Origin: Pseudolysinimonas_A sp039912695
Lineage (GTDB): Bacteria; Actinomycetota; Actinomycetes; Actinomycetales; Microbacteriaceae
NCBI RefSeq assembly: GCF_039912695.1
Contig: NZ_JBDSPJ010000021.1
Location: forward strand, 1 to 64,000
Direction: 5' to 3'
DNA length: 64,000 nucleotides
Part shown: positions 51,246-60,280 of the stretch, in pieces
Position numbering within the stretch: position 1 is the first letter of the stretch
Layout of the letters: every line of letters starts with the position of its first letter
Translations under genes and position numbers: made by a program
The notes under the pieces: model-generated
The model's database searches: none
What the model was told of the DNA's origin: nothing
What the model saw: the letters and a program-made list of their open reading frames with translations, nothing else

Positions 51246-52270
51246 CGGGCGAGCCGCTCCACCGCACTGGCGAAGACACCCGGAAGTCGGGATGCCGCGG
51301 GCACCACGAGACCGCGCGCGGGAGACGCGGCCAAGCTCACGAGCGTGCCCGTGAGTCGCCGGAAATCACGGGTCTCCCGTTCCCAGGCGCGTTCGTACGA
51401 CGCCGGGTCGTCGGAGCGGATCGCGTCGATCGCGGCGCGAGCCTGCGCGAACCCGATCCGCAGCCCCTCGCCGGTGAGGGCGTCGACGTAGCCCGAGGCG
51501 TCGCCAACCAGCAGCACCCGGCCGGCGGTGCGAGCCGTGGTGTGCTGCCGCAGCGGCCCGGCGCCGCGCAGTTCTGAGGTCGCGGTCGCACCGGCCAGAC
51601 GGGCGGCGAGTTCGGGGCTTGCCGCAACCGCGTCGTCGAAATGCACGCCGCGTCGGGCGAGCAGGGCGACACCCACCTGGTCTTCGGCGATCGGCGTCAG
51701 GTACAACTCGCCGAGCGGCGTCCAGGTCACCTCGACGAACTCCGACCAGGGTGCGAGCGCGAAATGTTTGCGCTGCCCGAACCTCCGCCTCGGCTTCGGT
51801 GTGGGTCGTGCGAGTCCGGCCTCCCGGGCGATCGCGGAGTGCAGGCCGTCGGCACCGATCAGCCAGCGCGCCCTGATGTCTCCGGCGGCCACCATCCCGG
51901 CACGTTGGGTGAACGACTCGACGCGTGCTGACGTGAAACGCACCCCAACCTCAGAGGCGCGTGCCCGAAGTGCCGCGTGCAGAACGGTGCGTCGCACCCC
52001 GCGGCCGGGGCCACCCCGAAAGCGATGTTCAACCCGTGACCGGCCGTCGCGGTAGACGATTCCCACGAATGGCATCCCTTTCGGATCGACTCCGAGCCGT
52101 GCCAGCGCAGGCAGCGCGCCGGGCATCAGTCCCTCGCCGCAGGCCTTGTCGATGGCCCCGTCGCGCGGTTCGGCCACCACCACGTCGAGCCCCGCGAGCC
52201 GGGCCTCGATCGCGGCGGCCAACCCGACCGGTCCGCCTCCGACTACGAGAACCTCGGCGTCGTCACTCAT
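51242..52270 (-). CDS. FAD-dependent oxidoreductase of type III PKS operon
   Basis: This 342-aa flavoprotein of the geranylgeranyl-reductase/aromatic hydroxylase superfamily has VVGGGPVGLAAAIEARLAG near the N-terminus, WLIGADGLHSAIAREAG and LLVGDASGYVDALTGEGLR. In the operon it follows a type III PKS and a methyltransferase; in analogous clusters the flavoprotein hydroxylates the polyketide ring to a quinol. The ATG at 52270 overlaps the methyltransferase stop (ATGA), so longer upstream frame was rejected. Confidence 0.82.
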   Translation of the reverse strand: MSDDAEVLVVGGGPVGLAAAIEARLAGLDVVVAEPRDGAIDKACGEGLMPGALPALARLGVDPKGMPFVGIVYRDGRSRVEHRFRGGPGRGVRRTVLHAALRARASEVGVRFTSARVESFTQRAGMVAAGDIRARWLIGADGLHSAIAREAGLARPTPKPRRRFGQRKHFALAPWSEFVEVTWTPLGELYLTPIAEDQVGVALLARRGVHFDDAVAASPELAARLAGATATSELRGAGPLRQHTTARTAGRVLLVGDASGYVDALTGEGLRIGFAQARAAIDAIRSDDPASYERAWERETRDFRRLTGTLVSLAASPARGLVVPAASRLPGVFASAVERLAR

Positions 52271-52803
52271 GCTTGGACTGTAGACCCGGCCCTGAGTGCT
52301 CGCTCCTCGGCCGGGATCCGAAACCCGAGCAGCAGGATCGCGTTGAGCACCGTGAACGCGATCGCGGTGATCCACGCTGTGTGCACGAGCGGCAGCGCGA
52401 TCCCTTCGATCGCGACGATCAGGTAATTGGGATGCGGCAGCCAGGCGAACCGGTATGGGCCGCGCCGTTGCAACGCCATCCCCGGCACGACGATCACCCG
52501 GGTGTTCCACTGGTTGCCGAGCGCCCAGATCACCCAGTACCGGCCGGCTTGGCACAGCAGAGCGATGGCCAACATCGGCCACCCCAACCCGGGGATGAAC
52601 GGACGCGGCACGAACCAAGCTTCGGCGAGCGCGCCGAGCAGCAGCCCGGTGTGCAGCGTGACCATCGCGGGAAAGTGCCCGCGTGCCGACTCGATGCCGC
52701 CGCGCGCGAAGGCCCAGGCCGCGTGCCGCTTCGAGACGACGAGTTCGACGATCCGTTCGCCACCGGTGACGAGTATCAGCACGGTGAACAGGATGAGGCT
52801 CAT
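52267..52803 (-). CDS. isoprenylcysteine carboxyl methyltransferase (ICMT) family membrane protein
   Basis: This 178-aa membrane methyltransferase has four to five hydrophobic segments and the C-terminal pattern GPYRFAWLPHPNYLIVAIEGIALPL typical of ICMT/PEMT-fold enzymes. In this operon it most likely methylates a phenolic lipid intermediate at the membrane. ATGA overlaps at both ends make the three genes a single translational unit. Confidence 0.82.
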   Translation of the reverse strand: MSLILFTVLILVTGGERIVELVVSKRHAAWAFARGGIESARGHFPAMVTLHTGLLLGALAEAWFVPRPFIPGLGWPMLAIALLCQAGRYWVIWALGNQWNTRVIVVPGMALQRRGPYRFAWLPHPNYLIVAIEGIALPLVHTAWITAIAFTVLNAILLLGFRIPAEERALRAGSTVQA

Positions 52804-53861
52804 GCGGCCCACCTCAGTAAGACGTACTCGCTCGTCACTCCTGGCCCGAGGGCGAACAGCACGCCGTGGCTGCCGGCGGGCTGCACGAACATGTCGGCGA
52901 GCACATGCAACACCGACGACGACGACAGGTTGCCGACAGCGTCGAGCGACTTCCACGATGCGGCGAGATCCGACCGTTCGAGCGACAGCCCCTTCTCGAA
53001 CGCTTCCAGCACGCGCGGTCCGCCGGGGTGCGCGATCCAGGCGGTGACCTGGTCGCGCTCGACATCGTGGTCGGCGAGCAACCCGCTCACGTCGTTCTCG
53101 ATGTTCGCGTCGATGGTCTCCGAGACCGCGGCGGTCAACACGATCCGAAACCCGGTGCCGCCGATATCCCAACCGATGACGCTTTCGCTGTCGGGATACA
53201 GCACCGTGCGCGACCCCAGGATGTCGGGGCCGGGTAGCCCGAGTTCGGCCGCCCGCTCCGCACCCGCGACCACCACGGCGGCGGCTCCGTCGCCGAACAG
53301 CCCGCTCGCGACATAGTTGGCGACGGAGTCGTCGTCGCGCTGCAGCGTCAGCGAGCAGAGCTCGACCGACACCAGCACCGCGATCTCACGCGGGTGCCCC
53401 AGCAGGTAGTCGTGCAACCTCGCCAGACCGGCGGCCCCCGCCACGCAGCCGAGCCCAAACGACGGCAGCCGTTTTACGTTGCGCCGCAACCCGAGGATCG
53501 GCACCAGGCGGGCATCAATGCTGGGAGCGGCGATACCGGTCACCGAGGTGAAGAAGAGGTAGTCGACGTCCTCCGCGGTGAGACCCGCAGTTGCGAGGGC
53601 GGCGGTGACGGCTCGAGCGGCGAGGTCGGTGCCCTCCCGAATCCAGATGTCGTTGGCATCGCCGAACGACGTCAGATCGCGATACTGCTCAAGCGGCAGC
53701 ACGGTGTGGCGGGTGCCGATACCGGCCGAAGAATGGAAGCGCGCTAGCACGGCGCGCTTCTTGGCATCCTGCGTGATCAGGTCGGAGAGTTCCGCGGTGA
53801 TGTCGCTCTGCGCGTAGGAGTATTTCGGCAGCACCGGAGCCACCGCCACGATTCGCGACAT
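52800..53861 (-). CDS. type III polyketide synthase
   Basis: This 353-aa chalcone/stilbene-synthase-like enzyme extends acyl-CoA starters with malonyl-CoA. The catalytic triad is visible: Cys in FGLGCVAGAAG, His in WIAHPGGPRV and Asn in GNLSSSSVL. Product class (alkylresorcinol, pyrone or phloroglucinol) cannot be read from the sequence. It is the first gene of the three-gene operon with the ICMT-type methyltransferase and the FAD enzyme. This is the gene set of the Streptomyces srsABC phenolic-lipid operon, so membrane lipids are the likely product. Confidence 0.9.
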   Translation of the reverse strand: MSRIVAVAPVLPKYSYAQSDITAELSDLITQDAKKRAVLARFHSSAGIGTRHTVLPLEQYRDLTSFGDANDIWIREGTDLAARAVTAALATAGLTAEDVDYLFFTSVTGIAAPSIDARLVPILGLRRNVKRLPSFGLGCVAGAAGLARLHDYLLGHPREIAVLVSVELCSLTLQRDDDSVANYVASGLFGDGAAAVVVAGAERAAELGLPGPDILGSRTVLYPDSESVIGWDIGGTGFRIVLTAAVSETIDANIENDVSGLLADHDVERDQVTAWIAHPGGPRVLEAFEKGLSLERSDLAASWKSLDAVGNLSSSSVLHVLADMFVQPAGSHGVLFALGPGVTSEYVLLRWAA

Positions 53862-53876
53862 TCCCGGACCGTATCA

Positions 53877-53897
53877 CCGGCTTCACCGACAAGCCGG
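53877..53897 (-). terminator. hairpin after prpC
   Basis: CCGGCTT and AAGCCGG form perfect 7-bp arms with a 7-nt loop, 27 bp past the prpC stop. A shorter hairpin CCCCG/CGGGG lies at 53911-53923, immediately after the stop. Probable termination of the methylcitrate operon before the PKS operon; the gap is only 62 bp. Confidence 0.5.
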
Positions 53898-53923
53898 GGG
53901 CTTGCGCTCTCCCCGCACCGGGG

Positions 53924-55045
53924 TCACTCCGCGATGTGACGTTCCTCGTGTCCGACGTAGAGCGAGAGCGGGCGGATGAGCGCATTGGCTTCGAGCTGCT
54001 CGCGGATGTGCGCCGTCCAGCCGGTCACCCGCGCAGCCACGAACAGCGGCGTGAAGAGCTCGGTCTCGAAACCGATCAGGTGGTACGCGGGTCCCGAGGG
54101 GTAGTCGAGGTTCGGTTTGATCCCCTTGCGGTCATCCATCGCCGCCTCAAGTGCCTCGTACAGATCGAGCAGATCGGGTCGGTCGTACTCTGCGACCAAC
54201 GTGTCGAGAGCAGCCTTCATCGTCGGAACCCGCGAGTCGCCGCTCTTGTAGACCCGGTGGCCGAAGCCCATGATCTTGCGCTTCTCGGCGAGAGCGTCAT
54301 CAAGCCACTTCTGCGCCTTCGACGCCGTGCCGATTTCGTCGAAAGTGTGCATGACCGCCTCGTTGGCGCCGCCATGGAGCGGACCCTTCAGCGCACCGAT
54401 CGCGGCGGTGACCGCGGAGTACAGATCGGCGAGGGTCGACGTGACGACCCGGGCGGTGAAGGTGGATGCGTTGAACGAGTGCTCGGCGTACAGGATCATC
54501 GAGATGTCGAACGCCGTCACCACCACGACGTCGGGCACCTTACCGAACGTCATGTGCAGGAAGTTCGCCGAGTAGCCGAGGTCGTCCCGCGGCTCGACCA
54601 GGTCTTGACCGCGACGGCGACGCTGGATGTAGGCCACGATCGCCGGCAGTTGGGCGAACAGCGTGATCGCCTTGTCCAGGTTGGCCTCAGGCGTCGAGTT
54701 CGCCGCGTCGGGATCAGCAGCGCCGATCGCACTGACCGCGGTGCGCACGACATCCATCGGGTGGGCGTCGACCGGGAGCAGGTCGATCGTCTGCTTCGCG
54801 AGATCGGGCAGGTGCCGGCGCGAGCGCTCAAGTTGCTCGAAATCGGCGAGTTGCTTCTCGTTCGGAAGTTCGCCGTTCCAGAGCAGATACGCGACCTCCT
54901 CGAACGAGCACTTGTCGGCGAGCTCCTGAACCGGGTAGCCGCGATACAGCAGCGAGTTGGTATCGGGGTTGACCTTCGAGATCGCCGTGGTGTCGACGAT
55001 GACGCCCGCGAGTCCCTTCTTGATCTCGGGCTGGGCCTCGGCCAT
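53924..55045 (-). CDS. prpC: 2-methylcitrate synthase / citrate synthase
   Basis: This 373-aa citrate-synthase-family enzyme would join propionyl-CoA and oxaloacetate. It has the active-site segments KGPLHGGANEAVM and MGFGHRVYKSGDSR (His) and the Asp in the C-terminal region. Shorter than hexameric GltA and in the prp operon, so the methylcitrate role is preferred; some citrate activity is common. Its ATG shares one base with the prpB TGA. Confidence 0.92.
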   Translation of the reverse strand: MAEAQPEIKKGLAGVIVDTTAISKVNPDTNSLLYRGYPVQELADKCSFEEVAYLLWNGELPNEKQLADFEQLERSRRHLPDLAKQTIDLLPVDAHPMDVVRTAVSAIGAADPDAANSTPEANLDKAITLFAQLPAIVAYIQRRRRGQDLVEPRDDLGYSANFLHMTFGKVPDVVVVTAFDISMILYAEHSFNASTFTARVVTSTLADLYSAVTAAIGALKGPLHGGANEAVMHTFDEIGTASKAQKWLDDALAEKRKIMGFGHRVYKSGDSRVPTMKAALDTLVAEYDRPDLLDLYEALEAAMDDRKGIKPNLDYPSGPAYHLIGFETELFTPLFVAARVTGWTAHIREQLEANALIRPLSLYVGHEERHIAE

Positions 55046-55971
55046 CAGTTGCTCCTGTTGTTGTTCAGATCGAAGGTGAAGACGCCCGCGTCGAATTCGG
55101 CGTAGGCGGAGTAGTCGACGAGCTCGTAAAGTCGCGCCCGAGTCAGCATCGTGGGCACCTGCGACGTCAGCGACCCCTCGTTGGCGAGAGCATCGAGTCC
55201 GCGTTCGATCGCACCCATCGCGATCCGTAGCAGCGACACCGGGAAGATCACCATGTTCACCCCGACATCCTGCAACTGCTGCACCGTGAACAGGTCGGAT
55301 TTTCCGAACTCGGTCATGTTCGCGAGGATCGGCACGTCGACCGCGGCCCGCATCGCGTCGAACTCTGAGAGGTCGGCCATTGCTTCGGCGAAGATCGCGT
55401 CGGCGCCGGCATCCACAAATGCCTTCGCCCGATCGGTCGCCGCCGCCAACCCCTCCTTCCCGGAGCCCGACACCCCACGAATGTCGGTACGCGCCATGAT
55501 CACGAAGTTCGGGTCACGACGCGCCGCGACAGCGGCCCGGATGCGGTTGACCGCGGTCTGCTCGTCGACGACCTCTTTGCCATCGAGGTGCCCGCAGCGT
55601 TTGGGGTTGACCTGATCTTCGAAGTGAACGCCCGCGACGCCGGCGTCTTCGAGCACCTGAACCGTGCGGGCGACGTTCATCGGCTCGCCGAATCCGGTGT
55701 CGCCGTCGATCAAGGCGGGCAGATCGGTCGTGCGCGCGATCTGCGCGCCGCGCTGGGCAACCTCGCTCAGCGTGGTGAGGCCGATGTCGGGCAAACCCAG
55801 CTCGTTCGCCATCACGGCACCCGAGATGTAGACGCCCTCGAACCCCTTCTCTTGGATGAGAGCCGCGCTCAATGGCGTGAACGCACCGGGGAACCGTTGG
55901 ATGGTTCCGCTCGTGAGGCCCGCCCGGAACGCTGCCCGCTTCTCGGTCGGCGTGACCGTGGAATGCAACAT
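55045..55971 (-). CDS. prpB: methylisocitrate lyase
   Basis: This 308-aa isocitrate-lyase-superfamily enzyme cleaves 2-methylisocitrate to pyruvate and succinate. The signature is KRCGHLDGKEVV with the catalytic Cys in the usual KKCGH motif, plus DGDTGFGEPMNVART. TGATG overlaps join it to prpD and prpC on either side. Confidence 0.92.
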   Translation of the reverse strand: MLHSTVTPTEKRAAFRAGLTSGTIQRFPGAFTPLSAALIQEKGFEGVYISGAVMANELGLPDIGLTTLSEVAQRGAQIARTTDLPALIDGDTGFGEPMNVARTVQVLEDAGVAGVHFEDQVNPKRCGHLDGKEVVDEQTAVNRIRAAVAARRDPNFVIMARTDIRGVSGSGKEGLAAATDRAKAFVDAGADAIFAEAMADLSEFDAMRAAVDVPILANMTEFGKSDLFTVQQLQDVGVNMVIFPVSLLRIAMGAIERGLDALANEGSLTSQVPTMLTRARLYELVDYSAYAEFDAGVFTFDLNNNRSN

Positions 55972-57488
55972 CAGAACAGTCCCTTCGGAGCGACCGGAAG
56001 TCCTGAGGCAATCACGTTGAGGCCGGCGAGCTCATCGGCAACGAGGTGCGGCAGCCGCTGCGCGACCCCGAGGAACCGCTCGATCTCGGCAGGTTCGAGC
56101 ACCCCAGCGGCGAGGGTGCGGAACTTCTCGATGTACTGCTCGCGGGCGAACGGCCGGGCGCCGAGCGGATGAGCGTCGGCGACCGCGATCTCATCCACGA
56201 GTGTCGAGCCGTCGGCCCAGGTGATCTCGACGCGACCGCCGAACGCCTTCTCGGCCGGGTCGTTCGAGTGGTACCGGCGCGTCCACTCGGGGTCTTCGAC
56301 GGTGTGCACTTTGTGCCACAACTCGACGGTGTCGGGGCGCTGCGCACGCTCGGGCGCATACGAAGTCTCGTGATCCCACGTTCCGTCTTGAAGGGCGACG
56401 GCGAAGATGTACGGAATCGAGTGGTCGAGCGTTTCCCGGCTCGCGGTCGGGTCGTACTTCTGCGGGTCGTTCGAACCCGACCCGATCACGTTGTGAGTGT
56501 GGTGACTCGTCGCCAACACGATGTTCTGGACGTTGGCCGGATCCCGCAGCTCGGGGTGCTCGGTTCCCAGTCGGCGGGCCAGATCGATCCACGCTTGGGC
56601 CTGATACTCGGCCGAATGCTCTTTCGTATAGGTGTCGAGGATGGCGAGTTTGGCTTCACCGGGTTCGGGGAGGGGCACCTCGTAGCGACCTTCGGGTCCG
56701 TCGAGCAGCCAGGCGATGACGCCATCCTCGCCCTCCCAGATCGGCGACGGACTGGTCTGCCCGCGCATCGCCCGGTCAATCGCCTCGATCGCCATCTTGC
56801 CGGCGAAGGCCGGGGCGTAGGCCTTCCAGGTCGAAATCGCGCCCTTGCGCGACTGGCGGGTGGCGGTGGTCGTATGCAGTGCCTGACCGATCGCCTGGTA
56901 GATCGTCTCGGCGTCGAGTCCCAACAGCGTGCCGATGCCGGCCGCCGCCGAGGGGCCGAGGTGGGCGACGTGGTCGATCTTGTGCGCGTGCAGACTGATC
57001 GCCTTGACCAGGTCGACCTGAATCTCGTACCCGGTGGCGATCCCGCGCACGAGGGCTGCGCCATCCCGGCCGGCGTGCTGTGCGACGGCGAGGATCGGCG
57101 GGATGTTGTCACCCGGGTGCGAGTACTCCGCCGCGAGGAACGTGTCGTGGTAGTCGAGTTCGCGCACGGCGACCCCGTTCGCGAAGGCAGCCCACTCGGG
57201 GCTGAACCGTCCGCCGATGCCGAAGACCGTCGCACCGAGGCCGCTCTGCGCTCCGCCGAAGACGACCGGATGCGCCTGCGCCTGCCCGCGCGCGGCAACC
57301 GCTGGCGCGCGCCCGATTGAGGCGACCGCAACTGCGGCGTTGTCGATGACGCGGTTGATCACCATCTCGGTCACGGCATCCGTGACGGCGACCGGGTCGA
57401 CCGCGACCTGCGCGATCCGCCAGGCGAGTTCGTCTTCTTTCGCGAGGTTCTCGTCGGATCGGTAGGTGCGAACCGGGTAAAGCTTCAT
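55971..57488 (-). CDS. prpD: 2-methylcitrate dehydratase (MmgE/PrpD)
   Basis: This 505-aa MmgE/PrpD-family enzyme would dehydrate 2-methylcitrate. It has LDYHDTFLAAEYSHPGDN near residues 110-130 and ATRQSRKGAISTWKAYAP in the middle. Full length. It overlaps the upstream GntR gene by ATGA and prpB by one base. No separate aconitase-like AcnD or PrpF is seen, so the rehydration step must use a general aconitase. Confidence 0.92.
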   Translation of the reverse strand: MKLYPVRTYRSDENLAKEDELAWRIAQVAVDPVAVTDAVTEMVINRVIDNAAVAVASIGRAPAVAARGQAQAHPVVFGGAQSGLGATVFGIGGRFSPEWAAFANGVAVRELDYHDTFLAAEYSHPGDNIPPILAVAQHAGRDGAALVRGIATGYEIQVDLVKAISLHAHKIDHVAHLGPSAAAGIGTLLGLDAETIYQAIGQALHTTTATRQSRKGAISTWKAYAPAFAGKMAIEAIDRAMRGQTSPSPIWEGEDGVIAWLLDGPEGRYEVPLPEPGEAKLAILDTYTKEHSAEYQAQAWIDLARRLGTEHPELRDPANVQNIVLATSHHTHNVIGSGSNDPQKYDPTASRETLDHSIPYIFAVALQDGTWDHETSYAPERAQRPDTVELWHKVHTVEDPEWTRRYHSNDPAEKAFGGRVEITWADGSTLVDEIAVADAHPLGARPFAREQYIEKFRTLAAGVLEPAEIERFLGVAQRLPHLVADELAGLNVIASGLPVAPKGLF

Positions 57489-58159
57489 GCGCTGCCTTTC
57501 AGCGTGGGGGAATCTTGGGGAACTAAGCGGTTTTCGAGCGTCGCGAGAATCGTCGCAAGCGAGGCTTTCAGGTGCACGGTCGTGGCGGACGCGGCGAAGG
57601 TGCCGTCGCCATCCCGAATCGCCGCGCAGATCAACCGGTGCTCCTCGGCCGAACGGATCAGCCGCTCGGGGTTGTCGGTCGCGATCCGTCGAGCGCGCGC
57701 GAGATGCAGCCGGATGCCGTCGAGAGCCCCGCGGAACACCGGGTTGTCGAGGGCGACGTCGAGGGCCGCATCGAAGTCGGCGACGAGCGCGTAGTACGCC
57801 TCGACATCCCCTCGGTTCAGCAGGAGCGGGGCCGCCTCGAACCGCTCGGTGAGCCGCTCGAACACGGCCGGATCGCGCCGCAGTGACGCGATCCGCGCAG
57901 CAGCGGTTTCGAGTGCTTCGCGCAGTTCGAACAGCTCGGTGATGCTGGCCGCCGACACATCGGAAACCACCCCTGTGCGTCCGCGGGAGGTGTCGACCAG
58001 GCCCTCGAGCGACAGGCGGGCGAGGGCGGCCCGCAGCGGGGTGCGCGAAATCCCCAGGCGTTCGGCGAGGTCGATTTCCGACAGCGCGGTTCCGGGCACT
58101 AGGCGCCAGGTCAGAATCTCCTCCCGGAGTTCCTGATACGCCCGGTCGCTCGCTCGCAC
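57485..58159 (-). CDS. GntR family regulator of methylcitrate operon
   Basis: This 224-aa regulator has an N-terminal winged helix (ERLGISRTPLRAALARLSLEGL, about residues 33-54) and an FCD effector domain. It is the first gene of the operon, coupled to prpD, and very probably responds to a methylcitrate-cycle intermediate and controls its own operon. The GTG at 58159 has TAATCT 6 nt upstream, fitting a leaderless promoter, with a TCTGTATACAGA palindrome just before it. Confidence 0.88.
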   Translation of the reverse strand: MRASDRAYQELREEILTWRLVPGTALSEIDLAERLGISRTPLRAALARLSLEGLVDTSRGRTGVVSDVSAASITELFELREALETAAARIASLRRDPAVFERLTERFEAAPLLLNRGDVEAYYALVADFDAALDVALDNPVFRGALDGIRLHLARARRIATDNPERLIRSAEEHRLICAAIRDGDGTFAASATTVHLKASLATILATLENRLVPQDSPTLKGSA

Positions 58160-58188
58160 CGGTTCAGATTACTGGGGTTTCTTACGCT

Positions 58189-58250
58189 CTGTATACAGAA
58201 TGAACGGAATGGATGCCGTTCAGCCCTTGATGGGCATGTTCAGTATCCAG
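58189..58250. promoter_or_regulatory. GntR operator sites before the prp operon
   Basis: CTGTATACAG (58189-58198) is a perfect palindrome, extending to TCTGTATACAGA. A related CAGTATCCAG (58241-58250) shares 8 of 10 positions and the following AATG. The first site lies just upstream of the -10 and overlaps the expected -35. FadR/GntR sites of this form are typical for FCD regulators. The second site lies just past the stop of the rhodanese gene. Confidence 0.55.
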
Positions 58251-58259
58251 AATGGCCGG

Positions 58260-58736
58260 TTAGCAGTCGCAGCTGATGCCGTCCGCGGTCGATCCTGACG
58301 TTGTTGGTGCGGTGAGGGCGTCGATGCCTCGTTCTACGGGGCCGTTGTCGTCGATCACTTGCAACCCTTCCCTGGCCCAATATTCGAAGCCGCCGATCAT
58401 TTCGCGCACCTCATAGCCGAGGCGGCTGAACTGCAGCGCGGCTCGGGTCGAGCCGTTGCAGCCCGGACCCCAGCAGTAGACGACGACCGGAGTCGTGATC
58501 GGGATCTCGGCCGGTGCCCGCTCGGCGATCTCGGCGGTCGGCAGGTGGATGGCGCCCGCCGCACGGCCCTGATGCCACGATGCGTGACCGCGGGAGTCGA
58601 CGAGTACGAAATCGTCGCCGTCCGCGAGGGCTGCTGCGACATCCGTTGGGTCGGTTTCGAATCGCAGTTTCGCGGCGAAGTGCTCGATCGCGCTGTCGCG
58701 GTCGAACACCGTCTGATCCGTGAGGGTGGAGGTCAT
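58260..58736 (-). CDS. rhodanese-like domain protein
   Basis: This 158-aa protein carries one rhodanese domain with DSRGHASWHQGRAAGAIHLP and the active-site loop VVYCWGPGCNGSTRAA, whose first Cys is the persulfide carrier. The tail ends in SCDC, two further Cys that may receive sulfur or bind metal. Substrate unknown. It is followed by the prp regulatory region and is divergent from the MFS gene. Confidence 0.88.
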   Translation of the reverse strand: MTSTLTDQTVFDRDSAIEHFAAKLRFETDPTDVAAALADGDDFVLVDSRGHASWHQGRAAGAIHLPTAEIAERAPAEIPITTPVVVYCWGPGCNGSTRAALQFSRLGYEVREMIGGFEYWAREGLQVIDDNGPVERGIDALTAPTTSGSTADGISCDC

Positions 58737-58847
58737 GACGCCGAGCTAAGCGCCGGAACGGGGCCGAGTCGACCGGCACAACGGTCAGCCATGCGCGACA
58801 AGCCGCCAGCAAGCACGGTGTTCCACGCGCCCCGTATTCTTGGTCTA

Positions 58848-60224
<1,377 letters not shown>

Positions 60225-60280
60225 TCAGCTTGTCATCCGGGCGCCCGGTTCGACGCGGCCGCGGCGCGTAGGCTCCCCCC

